Below are positions 51,781-60,368 of a stretch of 64,000 nucleotides of DNA, piece after piece (within the stretch, counting starts at the first letter, position 1; every line of letters starts with the position of its first letter). A program made the position numbers and the translations under genes. A model generated the notes under the pieces. That model saw only the letters and a program-made list of their open reading frames with translations, made no database searches and was not told where the DNA came from. The DNA is from Streptomyces sp. MMG1533 (GTDB lineage Bacteria > Actinomycetota > Actinomycetes > Streptomycetales > Streptomycetaceae). The stretch spans positions 1 through 64,000 of the forward strand of contig NZ_LGDG01000214.1 of the NCBI RefSeq assembly GCF_001279775.1. The letters run 5' to 3'.

Positions 51781-52721
51781 ACGTCCGCCACCTCCCTGCG
51801 GTGCAGTTCCTCCTCGCGTCTCGCGATCCCCTGCCAGCGGGGCGGGCGGGTGATGCCGGGGCCCGGCAGCAGGCGGGGAGGCAGGGCCCGACTGCCGGGG
51901 GTCTTCGTCTGCTCGCCGTCGCCGAGCTGCGCCAGCTCCTGCTCGACCTGGGCGGCGTCCTTCTCCTCCGCCATGCCGATCGGCCCCTGCATCCGGCCGT
52001 TCAGAAACTGCCGTACGACGGGCTCGTCGCTGGTCAGCAGCTGCTCGCGGGGGCCGAACAGCACCAGTTCGCGCCGGAACAGCAGCCCGATGTTGTCCGG
52101 CACCTGACGGGCCGAGGCGATGTCGTGCGTGACGATCAGGAAGGTCGCGTCGATCTGCGCGTTGAGGTCGACGATGAGCTGGTTGAGGTACGCCACGCGC
52201 ACCGGGTCGAGGCCCGAGTCCGGCTCGTCGAAGAGGATGATCTCCGGGTCGAGGACCAGGGCTCGGGCGAGCCCGGCCCGCTTGCGCATCCCGCCGGAGA
52301 TCTCGCCGGGCAGCTTCTCCTCGGCGCCGATCAGCCCCACCATGTCCATCTTCTCCAGCACGATCCGCCGGATCTGGCTCTCCGACTTGCGGGTGTGCTC
52401 GCGCAGGGGGAAGGCGATGTTGTCGTACAGGTGCATCGAGCCGAACAGCGCGCCGTCCTGGAACAGCACGCCGAAGAGCTTCCGCACCTCGTACAGGTCG
52501 TGCTCACGGAGTTTCGTGATGTCCCGGCCCGCGATGCTGATCGAACCGCGGTCCGGCTTCAGCAGCCCGACGAGCGTCTTGAGGAACACCGACTTGCCCG
52601 TGCCCGAGGGGCCGAGCATGACCGAGACCTCCCCGGCGGGCAGCGTCAGCGAGACGTCCTGCCAGATGACCTGCTGACCGAAGGACTTGGTCAGCCCTTC
52701 CACACAGATCTCGACACCCAT
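51777..52721 (-). CDS. ABC ATPase of the Mce importer (Mkl/MlaF type)
   Basis: 314 residues from ATG 52721 (an upstream in-frame codon at 52730 is less likely). Walker A GPSGTGKS (37-44), signature EISGGMRKRAGLARAL, Walker B ILFDEPDSGLDPVR (the DSGLDPV wording is specific to MlaF/Mkl), and switch His in VTHDIASA. A ~60-residue extension after residue 250 is Pro/Arg-rich and variable. First gene of the mce operon. Mycobacteria usually encode this ATPase elsewhere; here it is in place. Confidence 0.94.
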   Translation of the reverse strand: MGVEICVEGLTKSFGQQVIWQDVSLTLPAGEVSVMLGPSGTGKSVFLKTLVGLLKPDRGSISIAGRDITKLREHDLYEVRKLFGVLFQDGALFGSMHLYDNIAFPLREHTRKSESQIRRIVLEKMDMVGLIGAEEKLPGEISGGMRKRAGLARALVLDPEIILFDEPDSGLDPVRVAYLNQLIVDLNAQIDATFLIVTHDIASARQVPDNIGLLFRRELVLFGPREQLLTSDEPVVRQFLNGRMQGPIGMAEEKDAAQVEQELAQLGDGEQTKTPGSRALPPRLLPGPGITRPPRWQGIARREEELHRREVADV

Positions 52722-52833
52722 CCGGTACACCCTTCGGCCCGTGGAGCAGCTCCGACATGTGCTCTACGGGGAGGAGAGGGGCGTCCGTCGCCAGGGATGC
52801 GGATTTTTTTCGAGAGGGTTCGCGGGAGCACCC

Positions 52834-53898
52834 TCAGCTCTGCGGCAGCACGTCCAGGTCGGGTGCGTCGGCGGGGGCCGACGACGCGTGGGGGGCATCC
52901 GGGACGTCCGGGGTCTCCAGGACAACCGGGACGGAGGACTCGGCCGGTACGTCCGGCACATCCGGCAGGCCCGGCACATCCGGCACGGGCACCTCGGGGA
53001 CATCCGGCGCAGCGGGCACCTGCGGGACTTCGGGTGCCGGCAGCGGGACGTCCGCAAGGGACGGCACGGACAGCGGTACGACCGGCAGGGCGTCCGACGG
53101 CTGAGCGGACACCGGCAGGGCAGTGGGCGTGGAGTTCGAGGCGCCGCGCGCGTCCGCTGCCTCGCTCCGGCCGCCGCCGTCGGACCGGAGCGCCTCGGCG
53201 GAGCTCCCCACGGACGGCCGCGGAGTGCTGCCGCTCCCGTTCTCGTCGCCGTCGAGTGAGTACGGGAGCACGAACACCGCCACCGCCAGGGTCGCGGCGG
53301 TCGAGGCGGCCGCCACGACCTGCACCTTCCCGCCCGAGCGCGGACGCCCGCGGCCCAGCAGGAAGAGCACCAGCCCGAGCGTCCCGGCGAGCGAGGCCCG
53401 CAGGGTGCGCCGGGCACGGGCCAGCAGCGACTCGACCGTGCGGTAGCTGAGGCCCATCCGCACGGCGACCTGGCCCACGTCCAGGTCCTCGGACTTGAGC
53501 CGCAGCGCCTCCGCCTGGCGGGCGGGCAACTCCCCGCTGCGCACGGCCAGCCATCTGGCCTCGGCCCGGTCGCACACCGCCTCCTCGACGGGTACCGGCC
53601 CCGATGCGACGAGCATGGGGCTGCTGCGCACCTCCGTCTCGCGGTTCACCTGGCGGTACCGGTCGACGCACAGCCGCATGGTCACGGTCGTCAGCCAGGC
53701 ACCAAGGCGCTCGTCGTCGAGGTCCGGGCGCTCGGCGGCGCGCAGCATCGCCTCGTGCACGGCGTCCTCGGCGTCCTCCGGACTCATCGACCTGCGCCGG
53801 GCCACCTTGAGCAACTGCTCACGGTGGCTCCACATGCGTTCCCAACGCTCGTCGGCTGCCGCCGTCTCCGCAGGCATGTCCGGCATGTCCGTCGCCAT
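52834..53898 (-). CDS. Membrane-tethered ECF-type sigma factor with Pro/Asp repeat tail
   Basis: 354 residues. Region 2 is ~25-85 (DAEDAVHEAMLRAAERPDL, LTTVTMRLCVDRYRQ) and region 4 is ~125-168 (RQAEALRLKSEDLDVGQVAV, YRTVESLLARARRTL). The fusion continues with hydrophobic segments ~170-182 and ~192-213, then ~140 residues of low-complexity sequence with PDVP/VPxVP repeats (residues 280-335). Sigma factor and anchored extracytoplasmic tail are thus one polypeptide. It is immediately upstream of the mce operon on the same strand (112-bp gap), so it is the likely controller. Topology (tail outside) is inferred. Confidence 0.85.
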   Translation of the reverse strand: MATDMPDMPAETAAADERWERMWSHREQLLKVARRRSMSPEDAEDAVHEAMLRAAERPDLDDERLGAWLTTVTMRLCVDRYRQVNRETEVRSSPMLVASGPVPVEEAVCDRAEARWLAVRSGELPARQAEALRLKSEDLDVGQVAVRMGLSYRTVESLLARARRTLRASLAGTLGLVLFLLGRGRPRSGGKVQVVAAASTAATLAVAVFVLPYSLDGDENGSGSTPRPSVGSSAEALRSDGGGRSEAADARGASNSTPTALPVSAQPSDALPVVPLSVPSLADVPLPAPEVPQVPAAPDVPEVPVPDVPGLPDVPDVPAESSVPVVLETPDVPDAPHASSAPADAPDLDVLPQS

Positions 53899-54019
53899 GA
53901 GGGCCCCTTCGCGCTCACCCGCCGGTCTCGTGCTGTCCGGCGGGGGGCGACATTACCGCCCGGTAGTGGCGGTTGTGGAGGGGGTGGCACCCATCGAGTC
54001 CGCACTGTTGTCCGACCTC

Positions 54020-55099
54020 CTAATCGACGGCGTCGGTCCTCCCTTCACTGGCCAGCGGGCCCGTACCGGGCAGTATGTCGTCGCCGGGAAGCTCAACTCC
54101 CGGGTCCGGTACGGGGAAAACGGACTCGCCAGGCGCTGCCGACTCCTCCGCCTCGGATGCTCCGCCGCCGGCCGGCCGGGATCCGGTGGGGGAGGGCGAA
54201 GGGGAGGAGGACGGCGTACGCGACGTTGCGTCGCCCGGCCCTCCGGACGGCTTCGGCGAGGGTTCCGGTGTGCGGCTCGGCCGGGACGACTCCCCGCCCT
54301 GCGGGGACTCGGTGGCCCGGTCCGGCACCACCCGGTGTCCGTCCAGGAAGTACGTGTACCAGGCCCTGACCGTGCGCAGATACGCCGTCGAGTGGTTGTA
54401 GCCGAGGATCGCCCGGTTCAGGTCGGCGGGGTCCGACAGGTCGCGCCCGCCCGCGCACAGATAGCGTCCGGCGGCGAGCGCCGCGTCGAAGACGTTGTTC
54501 GGGTCCGCCTGCCCGTCGCCGTTGCCGTCCGTGCCCCACACGGCCCAGGTCGACGGGATGAACTGCATGGGCCCGACTGCCCGGTCGTACACCGCGTCCC
54601 CGTCGTACGCCCCGCCGTCGCTGTCCCGGATGAGGGCGAAGGCGCCGCCGTCCAGCCGCGGCCCGAGGATCGGCGACAGGGCCGTACCGTCGGACGACAC
54701 CCGTCCGCCGCGCGCCTGCCCGGACTCCACCTGGCCGATCGCGGCCGGCAACTGCCACCGCAGCCGGCAGCCGGGCACGGTACGCGCGAGCTCCGACTCG
54801 GCGTGCCGGTACGCGGCGAACACGGTCTCGGGCAGCGCACCGCCCGCCACGGGTGCCTCCTTCGGCCGCTGCTTGCCGGCCCGTACCTTGGCGGGCCGCA
54901 GCGGAGGGAGTTCGGTGCGGTACGGGGAGCCGCCGGACACGCTCGGCCCGTGCTCCGGGGGTGCCTGCCGCGCGGGCGCGGCAACTTTTGCCATGAGTGT
55001 CCCCGGCGCCTGTGACGCGGTGAGCGCGGCCATCGCCGCCGCCGCGATCGCCGTACCCCTCGCGCCTCTCAGGGCACCTCCACGTACACGCACTGCCAC
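54020..55099 (-). CDS. Secreted lytic murein transglycosylase (SLT_2 type)
   Basis: 359 residues from GTG 55099 (GGGGAG 6 nt upstream). Signal peptide ~10-40. The catalytic domain is ~85-270 with Glu125 in AAIGQVESGQARGG, GPMQFIPSTWAVWGTDGNGD, and DPNNVFDAALAAGRYLC. It cleaves peptidoglycan glycan strands between MurNAc and GlcNAc. The last ~90 residues are a Ser/Pro-rich low-complexity tail. It sits directly upstream of the mce-linked sigma factor, same strand, 121 bp apart. Confidence 0.9.
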   Translation of the reverse strand: MAVRVRGGALRGARGTAIAAAAMAALTASQAPGTLMAKVAAPARQAPPEHGPSVSGGSPYRTELPPLRPAKVRAGKQRPKEAPVAGGALPETVFAAYRHAESELARTVPGCRLRWQLPAAIGQVESGQARGGRVSSDGTALSPILGPRLDGGAFALIRDSDGGAYDGDAVYDRAVGPMQFIPSTWAVWGTDGNGDGQADPNNVFDAALAAGRYLCAGGRDLSDPADLNRAILGYNHSTAYLRTVRAWYTYFLDGHRVVPDRATESPQGGESSRPSRTPEPSPKPSGGPGDATSRTPSSSPSPSPTGSRPAGGGASEAEESAAPGESVFPVPDPGVELPGDDILPGTGPLASEGRTDAVD

Positions 55100-55333
55100 C
55101 TTGTACTCCCCTCCCGCTGTGGATCCTCCCTCTGCTCTACGCGGCGCGGCGGCGGGTCCGTCGCAGAGAACCGGAACCTCGTGAGCGCCCGTGCTCTCCA
55201 GGGCGGCGGTGTCGGCCAGGGTCGCCTCACAACGGACGAACCGACTCCGCCGCCGTGGAGCCCTTGACTCTCGGACCGCAGGTCGGGCAAGGCTCCGGAG
55301 GTCGGCGCCCCCCGTGTCTCGCTGCAGGTCAAC

Positions 55334-55697
55334 GTGATCGGGGAGGAGAGGATGGCCGAGGACCTGGCGGAGGCGATGGCCGAGGACCTGGCGGAGGCGG
55401 TGGCCGACCACCCGCCGATCGGGACCCAAGCCGGGTCATCCCACCTCGGCCCGGGAGCAGGGCGGCATGGCCGGGGCCTCCGACGACCTCGGGGCGTAAA
55501 TACTCGAACTGAACCTGGCCTACCAGGACAAGTTCGGCCATACCTTCCTGATCTGCGCCACCGGCCTGACCGTGGGGGAGCCGGACGACGTCAAGGAGCG
55601 GATCGGCGACGCGCCGGAGCGGGAACCCGGATCGTCCGCGCCCCGCGCCGAACTGCGCAAGATCAACCGCATCCGTCTCACCCGGCTGGTGGGCTGA
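55334..55697 (+). pseudogene. uraD: OHCU decarboxylase remnant
   Basis: The C-terminal half of 2-oxo-4-hydroxy-4-carboxy-5-ureidoimidazoline decarboxylase (urate breakdown) is recognisable. ADHPPIG near 55405 is followed by a frameshift near 55445, REQGGMAGASDDLGA, an in-frame TAA at 55498, then ELNLAYQDKFGHTFLICATG and ELRKINRIRLTRL up to TGA 55697. The N-terminal half is absent. A 24-bp direct duplication lies at its start. With the uraH remnant behind it, this is a decayed urate-catabolic cluster. A longer overlapping plus-strand ORF here is a product of the frameshift. Confidence 0.8.
55351..55398 (+). repeat. 24-bp tandem duplication in uraD remnant
   Basis: 55351-55374 is repeated exactly at 55375-55398 (encoding MAEDLAEA twice). 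A recent slippage event in a non-functional gene, consistent with relaxed selection. Confidence 0.85.
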
Positions 55698-55713
55698 GAG
55701 CAGCACGAGCACC

Positions 55714-55871
55714 ATGGTCTCCGTGGCCACGCACATCCTGGACACCAGGATCGGCCGCCCTGCCGAGGCCGTCGCCGTTCAGCTTTGCGCCCGCTCCGGG
55801 CGCATGGCGGACGGGGGAGGCTCGGCGGCTCCGCGACCGACGCCGACGGCCGGGGCAAGGACCTCCCGGCG
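55714..55871 (+). pseudogene. uraH: Hydroxyisourate hydrolase remnant
   Basis: ATG 55714 starts SVATHILDTRIGRPAEAV, the conserved beginning of transthyretin-like 5-hydroxyisourate hydrolase. A frameshift near 55805 moves the homology (LGGSATDADGRGKDLPA) to another frame, and the remaining two thirds, including the YRGS end, is missing. It directly follows uraD, as in functional streptomycete urate operons. No uricase remnant is visible after it. Confidence 0.75.
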
Positions 55872-56000
55872 CGTTCTGCGAGTCGGAGGGCCCCGGCGGT
55901 GGCGCGGATACTCCCCGGATTCTCCCCGGGCGATCCTCCGCCACGCCCAGTCGCGAGGCGAAGGCCGACGCGTCCGTAGGCACGCGGTGTGATTTCTGTG

Positions 56001-56141
56001 GGCGAGGCGCTGCGTCGGCGAGTTGAGGCGGCGGGCGTCCAGGCTGTGATCGTTGGCCAGCGAGACGACGTTGAAGCCGGCGTCGGCGATGCTCTGTGCC
56101 TGGGCCAACGCCGACCGCCGGTGTTCACCGAACTTACGAAA
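56001..56141 (-). pseudogene. CapA-family protein fragment
   Basis: A minus-strand frame reads QAQSIADAGFNVVSLANDHS then LDARRLN, closely matching the conserved GFDVVSLANNHxLD core of CapA/PgsA poly-gamma-glutamate-synthesis-type metallophosphatases. Only ~45 codons remain, without start or other motifs. It is an internal gene fragment left in the same decayed region as uraD/uraH. Confidence 0.5.
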
Positions 56142-56183
56142 TGCCTCTGCCCAGCGAGCGGCCCCTCGGTAACCGGTTCCTGA

Positions 56184-57269
56184 TCATCCGACCACCGCTG
56201 CCCGCACACACAGCACGTCCGGCAGATGGGAGGCCAACTGCCGCCAGTTGTCGCCGTCGTCCGCCGACGCGAACACCTCGCCGTTGCGGTTGCCGAAGTA
56301 CACGCCCGCCGGATCGGCGTCGTCCGTGCACATCGCGTCCCGCAGGACCGTGCCGTAGTGGTCCTCCTGGGGCAGGCCCGCGGTGAGCGGCTCCCAGGTC
56401 TTGCCCGCGTCCGCCGTGCGGAAGACCCGGCATCGGTGGTCGGCGGGCACCCGGTCCGCGTCGGCGTTGATCGGGAACACGTACGCCGTGTCGCCCCGGT
56501 GGGGATGGGTGGCCACCGCGAAGCCGAACGTGGACGGCAGGCCCTCGCCGATGTCCGTCCAGTGCGCGCCCGCGTCGTCGCTGCGGTACACCCCCCAGTG
56601 GTTCTGCAGATACAGCCGGTCCGGCGTCGCCCCGTCCCGCGCCACCTTGTGTACGCACTGGCCGAACTCCGGGTTCGGGTCCGGCAGGAACACCGCGGAG
56701 ACACCGGAGTTGGACGGCTCCCAGCTCGCGCCGCCGTCCTTCGTACGGAACACGCCGGCCGTCGACACGGCCACCGTCACCGCGCGCGGATCCCGCTCGT
56801 CGGTGAGCACGGTGTGCAGCCCCTCACCGCCGCCGCCCGGCACCCACCTGGACCGCGTGGGGTGCTCCCACAGGGGGCGGACCAGCTCGAAACTCTCCCC
56901 GCGGTCCTCGGAGCGGTACAGCGCCGCCGGTTCCGTGCCCGCGTACACCACATCGGGCTCGGCGGCCGCCGGGTGCAGCTGCCAGACCCGCTCCAGCGAG
57001 GCGGCCGTGTCCGGCGGGAACTTGACGGCCGGCTGCGCCGGTTCGGTCCAGGTCCGGCCCAGGTCGTCGGAGTGGAACACGGACGGTCCCCAATGCGCGC
57101 TGTCGCCGCCGGCCAGCAGCCGCGGACGCTCGCCCCGGGTGTCGATGGCGACCGAATACACCGCCTGCGCGTTGAAATACGGGCTTTCGTCGAACTCCCA
57201 CGCGCCACCTCGCCTACGCCCGATGAACAGGCCTTTGCGTGTGCCCACGGCGAGCAGTACTTCGGTCAT
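56184..57269 (-). CDS. Asp-box (BNR) beta-propeller protein, sialidase/WD-like
   Basis: 361 residues from ATG 57269 (GGAGG 8 nt upstream). At least six Asp-box motifs of SxDxGxxW type: SDDLGRTW, SEDRGESF, TKDGGASW, SDDAGAHW, TADAGKTW, SADDGDNW, spread along the chain as in a six- or seven-bladed propeller. The catalytic Arg triad and Tyr/Glu of true sialidases are not evident. No signal peptide. The function is unknown; such proteins are often annotated exo-alpha-sialidase without evidence. Confidence 0.8.
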   Translation of the reverse strand: MTEVLLAVGTRKGLFIGRRRGGAWEFDESPYFNAQAVYSVAIDTRGERPRLLAGGDSAHWGPSVFHSDDLGRTWTEPAQPAVKFPPDTAASLERVWQLHPAAAEPDVVYAGTEPAALYRSEDRGESFELVRPLWEHPTRSRWVPGGGGEGLHTVLTDERDPRAVTVAVSTAGVFRTKDGGASWEPSNSGVSAVFLPDPNPEFGQCVHKVARDGATPDRLYLQNHWGVYRSDDAGAHWTDIGEGLPSTFGFAVATHPHRGDTAYVFPINADADRVPADHRCRVFRTADAGKTWEPLTAGLPQEDHYGTVLRDAMCTDDADPAGVYFGNRNGEVFASADDGDNWRQLASHLPDVLCVRAAVVG

Positions 57270-57551
57270 GCCGGTCACCTCCGCGACGTCTTCGTCTCAG
57301 ACATCCGCCAGTCTGCACCCCACCACTGACAGTCACCCCTGGAAGTGGCTCCGCCGCAGGTCAGCGCGGCGAGGGTAGCTTGCCGGGCAGCTCCGCGGGC
57401 CCGTTTCGGGCAGATTCCGCACCGTCGAGGGACCCGCGAAGAGGCGAGTCGGGGAAGTTGGCGTGAGCATCGAAGAGGTGTCTCCCGTATGGGAGTGCGG
57501 TACGGCATGTTCGTGCGCTCACTTCTGGCGCTGATGAGGAGGATGCCTTCG

Positions 57552-58136
57552 ATGGCGTTCCGTGGTCCGAAGGTGTGGCTGTGGCGCTGGCGGCGCAGTC
57601 CGCTCAAACGTGGGGCCGATGTGCTGGAGGCCTGGGTGGTGCTCGGCGCCTGGGTGCTCACCGTTCTCGCCGGAGTGCTCGCGGGCCTGGCGGTGACCTG
57701 GTCCGTCGAGCACGGGCTGGCCCGGGAACGCGTCGAGTGGCGGCCCGTCGTGGCCCACCTCACCGAGCAGGCGCCCGGGCCGTCCGACGCGCCCTCCGAG
57801 ACGTCGAGCGGCGAGCGGGTGTGGGCCGAGGTGCGCTGGAGCACGGCGGACGGCTCCGCGCACACGGGACAGGTCAGGGTCCCGCCCGGCAGCGCCTTCG
57901 GGGCCCCGGTCACCGTGTGGACGGACCCGGAGGGGCGGCTGGTCTCGAAGCCCGCCACCGAGTCCCAGGCCCGGCTGCGGGCCGCCCTGGTCGGCGGCCT
58001 GATAGGGGTGAGCGCCGGGGCCGTCCCCTTCGTGGGCGGCCGGATCCTGCGCGGGCGTCTGGAGCGCCGCCGGATGGAGCAGTGGGACGCGGAATGGGCG
58101 CTGCTCGGCCCGCTGTGGGGGCGTACGACGGGCTGA
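57552..58136 (+). CDS. Rv1733c-like double-helix membrane protein
   Basis: 194 residues from ATG 57552 (GAGGAGG 9 nt upstream; longer in-frame starts at 57489 and 57507 exist). The start LWRWRRSPLKRGADVLEAW, followed by a membrane helix (~30-52), an extracytoplasmic beta-rich domain, and a second helix (~150-172, LVGGLIGVSAGAVPFVGG), is the layout of the actinobacterial Rv1733c family. Function unknown. The 282 bases before it show no other gene. Confidence 0.8.
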   Translation: MAFRGPKVWLWRWRRSPLKRGADVLEAWVVLGAWVLTVLAGVLAGLAVTWSVEHGLARERVEWRPVVAHLTEQAPGPSDAPSETSSGERVWAEVRWSTADGSAHTGQVRVPPGSAFGAPVTVWTDPEGRLVSKPATESQARLRAALVGGLIGVSAGAVPFVGGRILRGRLERRRMEQWDAEWALLGPLWGRTTG

Positions 58137-58183
58137 CCGTGCGGGTCCGCGTACCCGTGACACCGGCACGCGGACCCGCACGG
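58137..58183. terminator. 16-bp perfect hairpin
   Basis: CCGTGCGGGTCCGCGT (58137-58152) pairs exactly with ACGCGGACCCGCACGG (58168-58183), loop of 15. It separates the convergent Rv1733c-like and HEAT-repeat genes. Confidence 0.88.
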
Positions 58184-58208
58184 CACAGCAGGCGCTTCGC
58201 CGGCCTGC

Positions 58209-60248
58209 CTACCCGCCCGCCGGCGCCGCGCGGCACAGCCTCAGCAAGCGTTCGTCCTTCCAGACGTCGTGGCTGCTGTAGCCCCCTGGCAGCGCCAAGT
58301 GGCGTCGGCGCGCGGACAACTCCGACTCCACCAGGTCCCGCAGGGGCGCTCCGGCCGTCCCCATTCCGACGAGACACCCGGCGACCGTGACACGTGTGTG
58401 CGGGCTCTCCGTCCAGACCGTGCGCAGCGCCGGAAGGACGGATTCGGTGTCCCCGGCGATCCGCCACAGGGCGCACGCGGCGGTCGCCCGCTCCCAAGGG
58501 GGACCGGACCGCGTCAGACGCCGCAGTGCCTCCGCCGCGGGGCGCGCCTGTGCCCCCATCCGCGACAGCGCCTCCGCGGCCGACCCGCGACGGAGAGCCT
58601 CCCCGCACGCCAACTCCCGTATCAGAACGGGCAGTACGACCGTCGTGTCCCCCTCCACCTCCCACAACGCACGAGCCGCCGCGCTCGCGTACTCGGTGTC
58701 CAGCAGCCCTCGCAGCACCGGCACCGCCTCCCGCGCGGCGGACCCGAACACGCCCACCGCCCGGACCACGGAGCTCACGTAGGCGTCACCGGAACGAAGC
58801 CCGACAGGCACTCTGCGGACCAGCCGCAGCACCTCCGGCAGGGCCTCTCCGACACCTCCGGACATGTCATCCGGGGCAGCGTCCCCCAGGGCGACCAGCG
58901 CCGACAGCAGGGGCACGGCCCGGGCGGACGTCTCGGGCGAGTCGAGGGGTGTCTCACCGAGCCCGCGCCGCACCGCGGGCAAGAGCGGCGCCGCGTCCGG
59001 GCCCAGATGGCGGACCGCCTGCCCCAGATCACCGGGCACGACCGGCCCGGCCAGTACCTCGGCGAGCATCGGCACCGCCCGGTGATCCCCGCTCCGGGCA
59101 AGGGCCATGAGCGGACCGCCGAGCGTCGGCACCCCGCGCTCCCAGTGCCGTACCCACAGGCCGGGACGGGAGGACACCAGCGCGGCGAGGTCGTCGGCGG
59201 CAGGGGCGGCGAGTTCGAAGAGGTCCGTGAGGACGGACACCGCGGCATCGCGCAACCGGTCCTCCGGCGAGCCCAGTTGAGCCCCGATCAGCGCGACGAG
59301 CCCTGCACAGTCAGCGCGCCACTCGCGCATCAGCCCCGCCGACATCCACACCGCGTTGCACCGGTCGGTCGCATCCGGGCAGGTCAACTGCCCTTCCAGG
59401 AGGGCGATCCGGTCGTCCACCCGGTCGTCGAGCGCCGTGTGCAGGGTTCGCAGCAGCTGCGAGCCCTCCTCGTCCGAGGGCCGCAGCCGCCGCAGCCGGC
59501 CGACGAGCGAGTCGGTGCCGGGATCCTCGGCCTCCTCCGGCCGCACGGGCCGTCGCGCGGACCGCTCCCTGAGCAGCCTGACGGCGAGAGGGACCAGGTC
59601 GGACGGGAGCCGGTCGGGGGCGCACCCCGCGAGCTGACCGAGCGCGGCGAGCCGCAACCCGGGCCCGTACGGAGCCGCGCTCTGCGCCACCAGCAGTTCC
59701 AGTGCCTCGGCGGCGTGGCCGGGGTGCCGTCGTACGAACAGACCGAGGCTCTCGGCCAGGGCGAGGAGCACCCGGTCGTCCCGCTCCACCGTGATCCGTT
59801 CCCGCAACAGGCCCAGCACCCGGACAGGTTCGTCGCCGAACCGCACGACAGCGCCCGCGGCGGCCCCGCGCACCGCCGCGTCCGTGTCCCCGCTCAGCCC
59901 GGCGAAGACCTCGGCACGGGTGCGGACCGCGGAACCGGCCAACGCGTACGTGCCGTCCGCCGCCCGCCCCTCGCTCTCCCGTCCGATACTCACCAGGAGT
60001 TCGACGATGTCGCCTCGGTCCGGCACCTCCTCGCTGCCCGCGAGCGCGAACAGAAACGGAACGCAGGCGAGCGTCGAGTCGTAGACGTCTCCCTGGTGGT
60101 GCACCGCGCCGTACATCCGGTCCAGTGCGATCTCCCGCTCGGCCGGGTCCGCCGAAGCGAGCCCCCGCAGCCATCCGGGCACGTCCTCCGCACTGCCGTA
60201 CGCATGCTGCAGAGAGGTCCAGTCGACCTCGTCGATCCCCGTGAACAC
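58209..60248 (-). CDS. HEAT-repeat protein
   Basis: 679 residues from GTG 60248 (GGGGAGG 5 nt upstream). The N-terminus WTSLQHAYGSAEDVPGWLRG...VHHQGDVYDSTLACVPFLF is a conserved start of bacterial HEAT-repeat proteins. About 12-14 paired-helix repeats follow, rich in Ala/Leu, with VxxLxxLL spacing. Such solenoids bind proteins, and several occur near toxin-immunity loci, but no toxin gene is adjacent here. Soluble; function unknown. Confidence 0.8.
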   Translation of the reverse strand: MFTGIDEVDWTSLQHAYGSAEDVPGWLRGLASADPAEREIALDRMYGAVHHQGDVYDSTLACVPFLFALAGSEEVPDRGDIVELLVSIGRESEGRAADGTYALAGSAVRTRAEVFAGLSGDTDAAVRGAAAGAVVRFGDEPVRVLGLLRERITVERDDRVLLALAESLGLFVRRHPGHAAEALELLVAQSAAPYGPGLRLAALGQLAGCAPDRLPSDLVPLAVRLLRERSARRPVRPEEAEDPGTDSLVGRLRRLRPSDEEGSQLLRTLHTALDDRVDDRIALLEGQLTCPDATDRCNAVWMSAGLMREWRADCAGLVALIGAQLGSPEDRLRDAAVSVLTDLFELAAPAADDLAALVSSRPGLWVRHWERGVPTLGGPLMALARSGDHRAVPMLAEVLAGPVVPGDLGQAVRHLGPDAAPLLPAVRRGLGETPLDSPETSARAVPLLSALVALGDAAPDDMSGGVGEALPEVLRLVRRVPVGLRSGDAYVSSVVRAVGVFGSAAREAVPVLRGLLDTEYASAAARALWEVEGDTTVVLPVLIRELACGEALRRGSAAEALSRMGAQARPAAEALRRLTRSGPPWERATAACALWRIAGDTESVLPALRTVWTESPHTRVTVAGCLVGMGTAGAPLRDLVESELSARRRHLALPGGYSSHDVWKDERLLRLCRAAPAGG

Positions 60249-60368
60249 GTTGTCCTCCCCAGGCGAAGTCCCAACTGATCGTGAGTCTGCACCACGGCAC
60301 TGACAACGAAGCGGAATCGCGGGGTGACTGTGTGCGAACCGGCCGAGAAGATTCCTCGGGGCGCAGAC

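Noticed and set aside
52794..52820. T-run (ATTTTTTT) as an intrinsic terminator before the mce operon
   Set aside because: No GC hairpin precedes it in either direction; it is just an AT patch in the mce promoter region.
55334..56026. Plus-strand ORF of 230 codons as an intact gene
   Set aside because: Its N-terminal part matches uraD only up to ~55440; after that the real homology continues in another frame with a stop, so the long ORF is a frameshift product.
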